A stretch of DNA of 64,000 bases from an uncultured Clostridia bacterium (GTDB lineage Bacteria; Bacillota; Clostridia; Lachnospirales; Lachnospiraceae): NCBI GenBank assembly GCA_947174885.1, contig CAMWKO010000006.1, forward strand, positions 1 to 64,000, read 5' to 3'. The notes under the pieces are model-generated. The model was not told the DNA's origin, ran no database searches, and saw only the letters and a list, made by a program, of their open reading frames with translations. The position numbers and the translations under genes are program-made. Positions 7,566 through 15,807 of the stretch are shown here, piece after piece (position 1 is the stretch's first letter; every line of letters begins with the position of its first letter).

Positions 7566-9702
7566 GTTTCATTGTAAGTGCAATTCTTTTTTTAGGAACA
7601 TCCACGCTTAAAACCTTTACATCTACAATGTCACCTACACTTACCGCCTCAAGCGGATGTTTAATATATTTATCAGTCATTTGTGAAATATGCACAAGAC
7701 CGTCCTGATGTACACCTATATCTACAAATGCCCCAAAGTCAATAACATTTCTTACTGTACCCTTTAATACCATACCCTCTTTTAAATCCTTCATTTCTAA
7801 TACATCTGATTTTAAAATAGGCTTTGGCATTTCATCTCTTGGATCTCTTGCAGGCTTTTCAAGTTCCTTTACTATATCTCTCAGTGTAATCTCTCCTATA
7901 TTTAATTCATGTGAAAGCCTCCCATAATCCTTTACCATTAGACTAAGTCCAATGAGCTTATTTTCCTTTATTGCATCTAACCCAAATCCCAGACTTTCCA
8001 ATAATTTTCCGGCAGCTTCATAGCTTTCAGGATGTACACTTGTCTTATCAAGAGGGTTGTCTCCGTCAGTAATTCTCATAAATCCTGCACACTGCTCATA
8101 TGCTTTAGGTCCTAGCTTTGCTACCTTTAGCAGTTGCTTTCTGTTTGTAAATTTCCCGTTTTCCTCCCTATACTGAACTATATTTTTAGCTATAGTCTTT
8201 GTAATACCTGAAATGTATTCCAATAAGCTATAGGATGCTGTATTTAAATCTACACCTACCTTATTAACACAGTCTTCTACTACCTTTTCAAGTGCATCAC
8301 CTAATTTTTTCTGGTTCATATCATGCTGGTACTGACCCACACCTATTGATTTTGGGTCAATTTTAACAAGCTCTGCCAGCGGGTCTTGTACACGTCTTGC
8401 TATAGATGTAGCACTTCTTTGAGCTACATCAAAATCCGGAAATTCCTCTGTTGCTAATTTGCTGGCAGAATATACAGAAGCTCCCGCTTCATTTGTAATA
8501 ATATACTGCACATTATCATCTATCTCTTTTATAAGTTCAACGATTACCTGCTCTGATTCTCTTGAAGCAGTTCCATTACCTACTGAAATAAGTGTAATAT
8601 TATATTTCTTTATTAGCTTTTTAACGGTATTTTTAGCTTCCTCAAGCTTAAACTGCGGAGCTGTCGGGTAAATAACTGCTGTATCAAGAACTTTTCCTGT
8701 AGCATCTACTACCGCCAGCTTACAGCCCGTTCTAAATGCCGGATCCCATCCCAGGACTACCTGATTTGAGATAGGAGGCTGCATTAAAAGCTGCTCAAGA
8801 TTTTTTCCAAATACCTTTATGGCACCATCCTCTGCCTTTTCTGTCAAATCACTCCTGATTTCTCTCTCAATGGCGGGTGCAATCAGTCTTTTATAGGAAT
8901 CCTCAATAGTATCCTTTATAACTGATGTAGTGCTTTCATTATCCCTTGTAATTATTTTCTTCTCTAAATATTTCAATATTTTATCTTCCGGTGCATCTAT
9001 TTTAACAGTTAAGAATTTTTCATTTTCACCCCTGTTAATCGCTAAAATTCTATGTCCTACAATTTTATTAATTGGCTCTTCAAAATTGTAGTACATTTCA
9101 TATACAGACTCTGCCTCTTCATCCTTTGCTACCGATATAAGCTTACCCTCTGTAAATGTTATCTTTCTTATATAAGTTCTGTATTCTGCTTCATCTGATA
9201 TACTCTCTGCAATAATATCCTTCGCACCTGCAATAGCATCCTCTACTGTGTTTACCTCCTTTTCAGGATTAATGTATTCTTCTGCTTCTTCTTCAAGAGA
9301 CTTATTTGTCATTTGCAATGTAATAATATTAGCAAGCGGTTCTAAGCCTTTTTCCTTTGCTATTATAGCTCTGGTCCTTCTCTTTTGCTTATATGGTCTG
9401 TATAAATCTTCTACTAAAACTAAGGTCTCTGCCGCTTCAATATCCTTTTTCAGTTCTTCTGTAAGCTTTCCCTGTTCTTCTATTGATGCTATAACAGACT
9501 GTTTCCTTTCTTCCAGATTTCTCAAATATTTCAATCTGTCATCTAAATTTCTAAGCACTTCATCATTTAAAGAGCCTGTAACTTCCTTTCTATACCTGGC
9601 AATAAACGGAATCGTATTACCTTCATCTATAAGCTTTACGGTAGCATCTACCTGACTTAATTTAATATTCAATTCTTCACTAATCTTTTTAATGATATCC
9701 AT
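7555..9702 (-). CDS. tex: Tex-family S1 RNA-binding protein
   Basis: Tex is a cytoplasmic nucleic-acid-binding protein linked to transcription and RNA metabolism. The 715 residues show the whole layout: N-terminal helical domain with IPFIARYRKEVTGSL and YRPYKQKRRTRA, the YqgF-like RNase-H fold with GWDPAFRTGCKLAV, the double helix-hairpin-helix core with SVGQYQHDMNQ-like VGVGQYQHDM sequence, and a C-terminal S1 domain with GTVRNVIDFGAFVDIGVHQDGLVHIS. I use ATG 9702, behind AAAGGA, rather than 69 bases further up. It has no close operon partner. Confidence 0.94.
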   Translation of the reverse strand: MDIIKKISEELNIKLSQVDATVKLIDEGNTIPFIARYRKEVTGSLNDEVLRNLDDRLKYLRNLEERKQSVIASIEEQGKLTEELKKDIEAAETLVLVEDLYRPYKQKRRTRAIIAKEKGLEPLANIITLQMTNKSLEEEAEEYINPEKEVNTVEDAIAGAKDIIAESISDEAEYRTYIRKITFTEGKLISVAKDEEAESVYEMYYNFEEPINKIVGHRILAINRGENEKFLTVKIDAPEDKILKYLEKKIITRDNESTTSVIKDTIEDSYKRLIAPAIEREIRSDLTEKAEDGAIKVFGKNLEQLLMQPPISNQVVLGWDPAFRTGCKLAVVDATGKVLDTAVIYPTAPQFKLEEAKNTVKKLIKKYNITLISVGNGTASRESEQVIVELIKEIDDNVQYIITNEAGASVYSASKLATEEFPDFDVAQRSATSIARRVQDPLAELVKIDPKSIGVGQYQHDMNQKKLGDALEKVVEDCVNKVGVDLNTASYSLLEYISGITKTIAKNIVQYREENGKFTNRKQLLKVAKLGPKAYEQCAGFMRITDGDNPLDKTSVHPESYEAAGKLLESLGFGLDAIKENKLIGLSLMVKDYGRLSHELNIGEITLRDIVKELEKPARDPRDEMPKPILKSDVLEMKDLKEGMVLKGTVRNVIDFGAFVDIGVHQDGLVHISQMTDKYIKHPLEAVSVGDIVDVKVLSVDVPKKRIALTMKLDK

Positions 9703-9887
9703 TTTAATTAATCCTTTCATTTTATAAATTTGTATAGGCAATATTCTGCTTGATAATACAAATTCTAACATAGCACTATTTAACCGGCTGTTTTATAGTA
9801 ATGCTTATATAACATTTTAATTTTAGTTAAATGCTTAGTATATTGTAACAGAAAGATTAAAAAAAGTAATTATTTTTTTTAAATCTC

Positions 9888-9916
9888 TTGTAAAGTAGTA
9901 TTTAATACTATATAAT
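9888..9916 (+). promoter_or_regulatory. promoter for the DUF1836 gene
   Basis: TTGTAA, 17 bases, then a perfect TATAAT lie on the plus strand, giving a leader of about 100 bases. The leader contains a short inverted TAACC/GGTTA arm. This is the main content of the 320-base divergent spacer between tex and the DUF1836 gene. Confidence 0.75.
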
Positions 9917-10026
9917 GTATTCACAATAACTAACCTATAAGTTTGGTTATTTTTAATTATAAACCTTAAACAATAAAATGATAAAACTCAAGAGACTTAG
10001 TGTAATAGACAATATTGGAGCTTACT

Positions 10027-10719
10027 ATGGATATAAAAAAAATTATTGAAGAAACAATGAACAATATATTCCTTATTGAACAGGAGGATATCCCAAATAT
10101 AGATTTATACATGGACCAGGTCACCACCTTTATGGAAAATCATCTGAAAAATCATAAGCGTAATGATGAGGATAAAATTCTTACTAAAACAATGATTAAT
10201 AACTATGCCAAAAATGATTTACTTCCTTCCCCTGAAAAAAAGAGATATACAAAAGAACATATGCTCCTGCTTACTCTTATATACTATTTTAAAAGTGTTA
10301 TGTCTATAAATGACATCAAAAAACTACTTGCTCCTATTAGCGATACTTATTTCCAGGGAAATAACGGAAAGGACTTATCTTATATATACAAAGAGCTTAT
10401 AGAAATGGAAAATCCATTAAAAGAATATTCTCTTAATGATATGAATGAAAAACTAAAGGTAGCTATAGAGTCTTACAAGGGTGCAACAAAAAACGAAGCT
10501 AATTACCTTCATCTATTCGCTTTTGTCAGTTTACTATCCTTTGATGTGTATATGAAAAAACAGGTTATTGAAGCCATTATTGATAATTTGGACACACCAC
10601 TTTCAAAAGAAGAAAAAGAAAAGGCCATGAAAAAAGCTAAAGAAGATAAGGAAAAAGCTATGAAAAAAGCTGAAGCTGAAAAGGTCAGAAAATCAAAATC
10701 CGAAAAGTCTAAAATATAA
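10027..10719 (+). CDS. DUF1836 family putative DNA-binding protein
   Basis: The 230 residues match the layout of DUF1836. A MerR-like helix-turn-helix segment (LTKTMINNYAKNDLLP, KKRYTKEHMLLLTLIYYFK) lies in the first third and is followed by an all-helical domain. The end is a charged Lys/Ala/Glu tail with repeated KEKAMKKA units that should form a helix. It is a likely transcriptional regulator of unknown target. I place the start at ATG 10027, behind GGAG, rather than 12 bases upstream. Confidence 0.82.
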   Translation: MDIKKIIEETMNNIFLIEQEDIPNIDLYMDQVTTFMENHLKNHKRNDEDKILTKTMINNYAKNDLLPSPEKKRYTKEHMLLLTLIYYFKSVMSINDIKKLLAPISDTYFQGNNGKDLSYIYKELIEMENPLKEYSLNDMNEKLKVAIESYKGATKNEANYLHLFAFVSLLSFDVYMKKQVIEAIIDNLDTPLSKEEKEKAMKKAKEDKEKAMKKAEAEKVRKSKSEKSKI

Positions 10720-10770
10720 AAATCTTGTACAAAAATTTTATTTCTTATAAAATTTTTGTACAAGATTTTT
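10718..10770. terminator. bidirectional terminator between DUF1836 and yerC genes
   Basis: A perfect 24-bp inverted repeat (10718-10741 and 10747-10770) with a 5-base loop is flanked by A and T runs on each side. It serves the two convergent genes. Confidence 0.92.
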
Positions 10771-10837
10771 ATATTATTTTAATGCTATAAATTTTATAAA
10801 TCTAACATAAGTTTATACAATTAAATAAACAGTATAA

Positions 10838-11143
10838 TTACTTATTTTCCTCTCTGTTTCTTTTGATACGCTCAAATACCATATCATATCCATCATTTCC
10901 ATAATTGAGTGAACGATTTACTCTGCTGATTGTAGCTGTTGAAGCACCCGTTTTTTCAGATATTTCGATATATGTGTTGCTATTTCTAAGCATCTGTGCA
11001 ACTTCATATCTCTGTGCTATTGATAAAAGTTCATTTACAGTACATATATCCTCAAAAAACTGATAACATTCTTCTTTATTTTCTAATGTCAATATAGCTT
11101 CAAAAAGATGCTCAACTTCTTCAGTTCTGATTTTTTTTGTCAT
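10838..11143 (-). CDS. yerC: TrpR-like YerC/YecD family regulator
   Basis: The 101-residue protein belongs to the TrpR-related YerC/YecD family of small DNA-binding proteins, common in Firmicutes but without a firmly assigned ligand. The TrpR-type core is visible: FFEDICTVNELLSIAQRYEVA, then the helix-turn-helix YIEISEKTGASTATISRVNR. The N-terminus begins without a signal. It is monocistronic, with convergent DUF1836 beyond a shared terminator. Sequence is normal for the family. Confidence 0.9.
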   Translation of the reverse strand: MTKKIRTEEVEHLFEAILTLENKEECYQFFEDICTVNELLSIAQRYEVAQMLRNSNTYIEISEKTGASTATISRVNRSLNYGNDGYDMVFERIKRNREENK

Positions 11144-11318
11144 ACCTAATACCTTTCCACGTTTATATTATAGCGTTATAATATCCTTTATACCATTTTA
11201 TCCTTCTCATATAAGATATTTGAATATTCTAAATCAGATATTACAATAACCACTAATGTGTCGCACTAATATTGTAAGCTTTTAATATTTTAACACACTA
11301 AAGTGAAAATGTCCATAT

Positions 11319-11524
11319 ATGAAAACTTATTGAATTTCCGTATTTTTTATTTTTAGGTTTAAAAAGTTATGTTGCCTGTGGCAACATATACATCCTGCAC
11401 AAAAATTGCAGATGAAAGTAAACTTTAATCTACGATTTTTGTGCAGGATGCTTACATTATTATACTGATGTAAGCTTTTTAAACCTAAAAATAAAAAATG
11501 GGGAAACTCAAGATGAAAACTTAT
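11319..11524. repeat. palindromic MITE-like element copy R1, 182 bp, with 12-bp target duplication
   Basis: The element spans 11331-11512. Its ends are inverted repeats of about 36 bases (tttccgtattttttattttt inward from each side). Inside are three hairpins: A (11368-11388, tatgttgcc/ggcaacata), B (11391-11450, catcctgcac... arms) and C (11451-11474, cttacat/atgtaag). The flanks carry the same 12 bases, atgaaaacttat, at 11319-11330 and 11513-11524. No open reading frame is present. It fills most of the 387-base spacer between yerC and the HAD gene. Confidence 0.9.
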
Positions 11525-11530
11525 AAAACT

Positions 11531-12190
11531 CTAAATCAGTTTTAAAATTAAATTATTCAGTTCTGATGTAGTGCCTACTATATAAGTAGCTCCTGCTTCC
11601 TTTAATTCTTCACCTACTGAATATCCATATTTTACACCAATACTTTCAATATTCATATTATTAGCACCTACTATATCATGCAATCTGTCACCTATCATAA
11701 CTACTTCACTATACATGTCTTTTGAAATATTCATTCTGCTAAACGCTTCCTGCAAAACTTCTGTTTTATCAGACCTGTTTCCATTCATCATACTGCCTGT
11801 AACACAATCAAAATATTCGTATATATTGTAATGCTTTAGTAACTCTATTGCAAATTCTTCCGGTTTTGATGTAGCTAATCCTACCATTCCACCATTTTCT
11901 TTTATATTCCTAATTACCTCCTCTATACCACTGTACAAATTACATTCAAAAATACCTATATCCGAATATCTTTCTCTATATTTTGCTACTGCCTTAAATG
12001 AATCTTCTTCACTAAAATTGTAGTAAATCTGATATGACTTATGTAATGGAGGACCTATAAAACATTCTAAATTATCAAGCTCCGGTTCATCTATTCCAAA
12101 GAATTTTAATGAGTATTGGACACATTTTGTAATTCCCTCTTTAGGATCTGTTATAGTTCCATCCAAATCAAATAAAAATATTTTCTTCAT
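11531..12190 (-). CDS. HAD-family hydrolase, phosphoglycolate-phosphatase-like
   Basis: This is a 219-residue cytosolic phosphatase of the HAD superfamily. Motif I is FLFDLDGTITDPKEG, with a cap domain near residues 17-75 (IGPPLHKSYQIYY), motif II GLATSKP, and the late motif MIGDRLHDIVGANN. The closest overall look is the phosphoglycolate phosphatase or 5'-nucleotidase branch, but the substrate cannot be read from sequence. I use ATG 12190, which has AAAGG upstream, over a longer start. Confidence 0.88.
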   Translation of the reverse strand: MKKIFLFDLDGTITDPKEGITKCVQYSLKFFGIDEPELDNLECFIGPPLHKSYQIYYNFSEEDSFKAVAKYRERYSDIGIFECNLYSGIEEVIRNIKENGGMVGLATSKPEEFAIELLKHYNIYEYFDCVTGSMMNGNRSDKTEVLQEAFSRMNISKDMYSEVVMIGDRLHDIVGANNMNIESIGVKYGYSVGEELKEAGATYIVGTTSELNNLILKLI

Positions 12191-12284
12191 TATAATATAT
12201 ATTTCCTTTCTCACTTTATTGGTATTTTTCCGGAAAAGCACTGATTTATAATAAGAACCTTTAAAACTTTAATCCTGTTATATA

Positions 12285-12318
12285 AAAGCAGAGTGAAATT
12301 CATACGAATTCCACTCTG
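12285..12318 (-). terminator. terminator after the Q/P-rich membrane protein gene
   Basis: The arms cagagtgaaattc and gaattccactctg pair with one mismatch or wobble around a 4-base loop, and the minus-strand RNA continues into CTTTTAT. It separates the Q/P-rich gene from the HAD gene. Confidence 0.8.
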
Positions 12319-12336
12319 TATGTATTAACATATATT

Positions 12337-12894
12337 TTAGTTAAATGGATTATAATAATAGTCAAATAAATCTTCGTATTCTGATTCTATCGCACTATTT
12401 ATCTGACAGTTATATCCGCATATAGTAACAGTTGGCAAAATACCATAAATCATAGCAAATACACCAAGTACAAATCCAACAACTGCAATCTTGTTTACGT
12501 TTTTATCAGTCTTATACTCTTTTAATTTAAGAATTGCTATTACTGCACCTGCTATTGCAAATAAAATACCAAAAATAGTAACAATAAATACCGGTGATGT
12601 TGAGACTGTTCCTACTGTAGCCTTAGATGCACTACAGGTACAAGTAAGTATTGTTCCAATAAATACAAGAAACATACCAATACCCGATAATAAAAGAGAT
12701 ATAATCGGCAGCATATCTGCATCTATCTTATTAGATGTATTATTTCCCGTCATCTGATTATTTGAGAACGGATCAAACTGTGTCTGTTGTGGCTGAACCG
12801 GTTGCTGTGGTTGTGCCTGAATTGGCTGCTGTGGCTGCGCCTGAATCGGCTGCTGTGCTTGAATTGGCTGTCCTTGGTTAAAATTATTATCCAT
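12337..12894 (-). CDS. Gln/Pro-rich multi-pass membrane protein
   Basis: The 185-residue product starts with a cytoplasmic low-complexity tail (residues 1-50) of tandem QPIQAQPQ-type units. Three hydrophobic segments follow (about residues 62-80, 97-120 and 133-152). The ending is acidic (ESEYEDLFDYYY). The layout resembles small DUF4190-like membrane proteins with proline-rich tails, but no family is certain. The start is ATG 12894, behind AGGAGG. A promoter lies at 12943-12971. Confidence 0.8.
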   Translation of the reverse strand: MDNNFNQGQPIQAQQPIQAQPQQPIQAQPQQPVQPQQTQFDPFSNNQMTGNNTSNKIDADMLPIISLLLSGIGMFLVFIGTILTCTCSASKATVGTVSTSPVFIVTIFGILFAIAGAVIAILKLKEYKTDKNVNKIAVVGFVLGVFAMIYGILPTVTICGYNCQINSAIESEYEDLFDYYYNPFN

Positions 12895-12942
12895 AATTTT
12901 CCTCCTAAAATAATACTGGTGACACTTTATCACAATAATATG

Positions 12943-12971
12943 AATATATCATAATATATAATAAATATCAA
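12943..12971 (-). promoter_or_regulatory. promoter for the Q/P-rich membrane protein gene
   Basis: On the minus strand TTGATA, 17 bases and TATATT. The target-site duplication of repeat copy R2 starts only four bases upstream of the -35, so the insertion lies at the promoter's edge. Confidence 0.7.
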
Positions 12972-12974
12972 GTT

Positions 12975-13174
12975 TTCATATCTTGAGTTTCCGTATTTTT
13001 TATCTTTAGCTTCAAAAAGTCTTGTTGCCAAAGGCAACATAGACATCTTTTACAAAAAGTTGCAGATGAAAATGAACTTTCATCTGCAATTTTTTGTGCA
13101 AGATGCTTACATCGTTATGATGATGTAAGCTTTTTGAAACTAAAAATAAAAAATACGGAAACACAAGTTCATAT
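12975..13174. repeat. palindromic MITE-like element copy R2, 186 bp, with 7-bp target duplication
   Basis: The element spans 12982-13167, with ends cttgagtttccgtatttttt and its complement. Inside it has the same three hairpins as R1 in the same order: gttgcc/ggcaac; a long stem from catcttttac to gcaagatg; and cttacatc/gatgtaag. The 7 bases ttcatat flank it on both sides (12975-12981 and 13168-13174). Confidence 0.9.
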
Positions 13175-13178
13175 ATGT

Positions 13179-13240
13179 AGAATTTCCGCATTTTTTACTT
13201 TTGAATTCATGAACTGCAAAATAAAAAATGCGGAAACTTT
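13179..13240. repeat. minimal palindromic relative of the MITE family (R5)
   Basis: The left arm gaatttccgcattttttac and right arm ataaaaaatgcggaaactt match the terminal repeats of the larger copies, with cg-to-gc changed on both arms so pairing is kept. The inner hairpins are absent. It lies just downstream of R2, in the same 374-base spacer before hom. Confidence 0.75.
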
Positions 13241-13268
13241 ATTTCTTATATTTGTTAAAGTATTGTAT

Positions 13269-14486
13269 TTATGCTTCTACTCTTATTCTCTGCTTGATAT
13301 CTGAAACCTTTTGAGCTGCTGCTTCGTAATCTGCTTCTGTTATAATCTCTGTCACAAATGCAAATTCATCATTCACATCATCCAGCTTCACTATTGTAAC
13401 CTTTCCAAATGCTGCTTCAACTTCTGCTAATTTTTCAGCCTCATTACCTGCAACTCGTACAAAGAATTTACACTTATTGGATTTAATATCCTCTAATTCA
13501 AGTTTCTCACTACTCCAAATAGACATTATATGTCTGTTTAAATGTTTTGCTTCATCAACAATATCTGCGACCACTGCCGATGCTGTTGGATATTTTCCTG
13601 CTCCACTACCATAGAACATTATATCTCCAATCACCTCACCGTTTACAAGAATAGCATTTAATACATCGTTTACACAATATAACGGACTATCTGTACTAAT
13701 CATAAATGGAGCAACCATTGCATAACACTTTCCATCTACCTTCTTGCTTTTTCCAAATAACTTAATAGATAATCCTAACTTTCCAGCATATTTAAAATCA
13801 ACATCTGTAATCTTTGTAATTCCTTCAGTATAAATATCTTCAAAATTAACATGAAGTCCATATGCCAATGAAGAAAGTATAGCTATCTTTCTACAGGCAT
13901 CATATCCCTCTACATCAGCTGTAGGATCCTTTTCGGCATAGCCTAGTTCCTGTGCTTCTTTTAATACTGTATCAAATGCTAAACCCTCTTTGTCCATTTT
14001 AGTAAGGATAAAATTAGTTGTACCATTTAAAATTCCTGTAATTTCTGTAATTTCATCTGCTGTTAAAGACTGATTCAGCGGTCTGATAATCGGAATACCG
14101 CCACCAACACTTGCTTCAAAGAGGAAGTTTTTATTTTTCTGCTTTGCCAAAGCTAATAATTCCGGACCATACTTAGCTACTAATTCCTTATTTGAAGTAC
14201 AATAGTTTTTACCTGCTTCTAAAGTACGTACTGCAAAAGTGTGTGCAGGCTCTAAACCACCCATTGCTTCAGCAATAATATCAACCTCCGGGTCATTTAT
14301 AATAACTTCAAAATCATGGACTAATACTTCATTTACCGGATCATTTGGAAATTCTCTTAAGTCTAACACATACTTAACTCTAATATCGTCTCCAACCTTT
14401 TTTGAAATACTTTCATTATTTTTTACAAGTACATCATATATACCTGATCCAACTGTACCATAACCTAAAACTGCAACGTTTATCAT
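13269..14486 (-). CDS. hom: homoserine dehydrogenase
   Basis: Homoserine dehydrogenase reduces aspartate semialdehyde to homoserine on the threonine/methionine branch. The 405 residues begin with the Rossmann motif VAVLGYGTVGSG and continue with EAMGGLEPA, KNYCTSNKELVA, GILNGTTNFIL and EGYDACRKIAIL, all family landmarks. The C-terminal 70 residues form an ACT domain, the usual site of threonine feedback. The start is ATG 14486, behind GGAGG. It lies downstream of an ACT-domain protein, the common Firmicute pair, and probably in one transcript from 15090-15118. Confidence 0.95.
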   Translation of the reverse strand: MINVAVLGYGTVGSGIYDVLVKNNESISKKVGDDIRVKYVLDLREFPNDPVNEVLVHDFEVIINDPEVDIIAEAMGGLEPAHTFAVRTLEAGKNYCTSNKELVAKYGPELLALAKQKNKNFLFEASVGGGIPIIRPLNQSLTADEITEITGILNGTTNFILTKMDKEGLAFDTVLKEAQELGYAEKDPTADVEGYDACRKIAILSSLAYGLHVNFEDIYTEGITKITDVDFKYAGKLGLSIKLFGKSKKVDGKCYAMVAPFMISTDSPLYCVNDVLNAILVNGEVIGDIMFYGSGAGKYPTASAVVADIVDEAKHLNRHIMSIWSSEKLELEDIKSNKCKFFVRVAGNEAEKLAEVEAAFGKVTIVKLDDVNDEFAFVTEIITEADYEAAAQKVSDIKQRIRVEA

Positions 14487-14596
14487 TTTGATTTCCTCCA
14501 AGTATTATCTGCTTTTTAATGCAGACTGTAATTTTATTTGCATTAGCTGTTCAGCTAAAAGCTTCTGTAATTTTCCGGCTATATACATTTGTACAA

Positions 14597-15037
14597 CTAT
14601 TCTCTAGCCAAAACCTTAACATAATATACACCCTCCTGCCTCTCCAAATCACTTATAAGATCTGAAATTTCACCCTCTGATGGAATTTCGACACTTAATG
14701 TTAACGAAGCCATACCGTTAATCGGAATTGTCTGATGAATTGTCAGTATATTTGCTTTTGAATCAGCTATAATTCTAAGAAGCTTAGATAACTGTCCCGG
14801 CTTATCATTCATCTGTAGTACAAACGTAATAGTTTTACCTTTAACATCGTCCCTAAACGGAAATATATCATCTTTGTATTTGTAAAACGAACTTCTACCA
14901 AGTCCTACTGTTTCTGTAGCTTCCTGAATAGTAATATTCTTATCCATTTCAAGTAGTTTTTTAGCCTCAACTACCTTTAAAAGTACCTCTGGAACTGCTT
15001 TTTTTTTGATAAGATAATATTGATTGTTATCATTCAT
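14597..15037 (-). CDS. ACT-domain protein (PheB/UPF0735-like)
   Basis: This is a 146-residue regulatory protein. The first half holds a helix-turn-helix-like segment (ITIQEATETVGLGRSSFYKYKD). The second half is an ACT domain (ITFVLQMNDKPGQLSKLLRIIA ... ILTIHQTIP). It matches the UPF0735 family, known in some Bacillales as PheB. It probably senses an aromatic or aspartate-family amino acid, but the ligand is not visible. The start is ATG 15037, with AAGGAG 7 bases upstream. It is encoded just before hom. Confidence 0.88.
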   Translation of the reverse strand: MNDNNQYYLIKKKAVPEVLLKVVEAKKLLEMDKNITIQEATETVGLGRSSFYKYKDDIFPFRDDVKGKTITFVLQMNDKPGQLSKLLRIIADSKANILTIHQTIPINGMASLTLSVEIPSEGEISDLISDLERQEGVYYVKVLARE

Positions 15038-15089
15038 AGACAATCTCCTTGTGTGCGTGTAGCAAGTACAAGTGTATTCACTAGAGAGA

Positions 15090-15118
15090 ATATTACCACA
15101 ATCCTCTATTATTATCAA
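15090..15118 (-). promoter_or_regulatory. promoter of the ACT-protein/hom unit
   Basis: On the minus strand TTGATA, 17 bases and TAATAT lie 50-80 bases upstream of ATG 15037. Confidence 0.7.
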
Positions 15119-15269
15119 CCTTTTTTGCTTTAATTAATTAGGTAAATCTCCCTACACAAGCAACGGCTGGCAGTTTTGTCACATCACAATACAATATCTA
15201 ACCTCATGTCAATCAGAAAATATACATAACATATTTGTCCGGCTGGTGGTTTGAAGAAATGCCCAATTT

Positions 15270-15318
15270 AAAACATCACTATCTATCAGACACAATATCC
15301 GATAAATAGTGATGTTTT
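15270..15318 (-). terminator. terminator after the cheW-like gene
   Basis: Arms of 18 bases (aaaacatcactatctatc and its near complement gataaatagtgatgtttt) around a 13-base loop, A/T-flanked on both sides. It follows the cheW stop by about 20 bases on the minus strand. Confidence 0.85.
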
Positions 15319-15340
15319 ATAACTGACATATAAGCCTGTT

Positions 15341-15796
15341 CTACTTATGTGCCTCAATAAGCCCTTCTATACCACTCTTTTCATCATCATTAAGAAGCAT
15401 ATTAATGTTTATCATAATAATTAATCTTCCATTAGCATTGATTACTTTTTCAACATATCTGGTATCTTTAGAAATAACTATTTTAGGTGTTTCATATACC
15501 GAACTGTCATCAGCCTGATATATTTCACCAACTCCATCCACTTCAAGTGCTAATGGCATTTCACCAATTCTTACAATTATAAATTGTCCCTCTCCGGTAG
15601 AATCTTCCATACCAAACTTCTTTCGTAAGCTGTAGATTGGAATAATTTCACCTCTTAAATTAATCATGCCCTTGATATAGCTGGCAGTATTTGGTACTGA
15701 AACTATTTCCTGCTCTCTTTCAATTCCCTGCACCAAACTAATATCAATACCATAATACTGACTCCCCAAATTGCATACTACTGCTTTAAATTCCAT
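15341..15796 (-). CDS. cheW: CheW-like chemotaxis coupling protein
   Basis: CheW couples chemoreceptors to the CheA kinase. The 151 residues fit a single CheW domain: AVVCNLGSQYYGIDISLVQGI, VPNTASYIKGMINLRGEIIPIYSLRKKFG and the conserved GEIYQ core near residue 91. It sits 11 bases after prfB and probably shares its transcript. No other chemotaxis gene occurs in the window, so its partners are elsewhere. Confidence 0.92.
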   Translation of the reverse strand: MEFKAVVCNLGSQYYGIDISLVQGIEREQEIVSVPNTASYIKGMINLRGEIIPIYSLRKKFGMEDSTGEGQFIIVRIGEMPLALEVDGVGEIYQADDSSVYETPKIVISKDTRYVEKVINANGRLIIMININMLLNDDEKSGIEGLIEAHK

Positions 15797-15807
15797 ACCT
15801 TTTCCTC

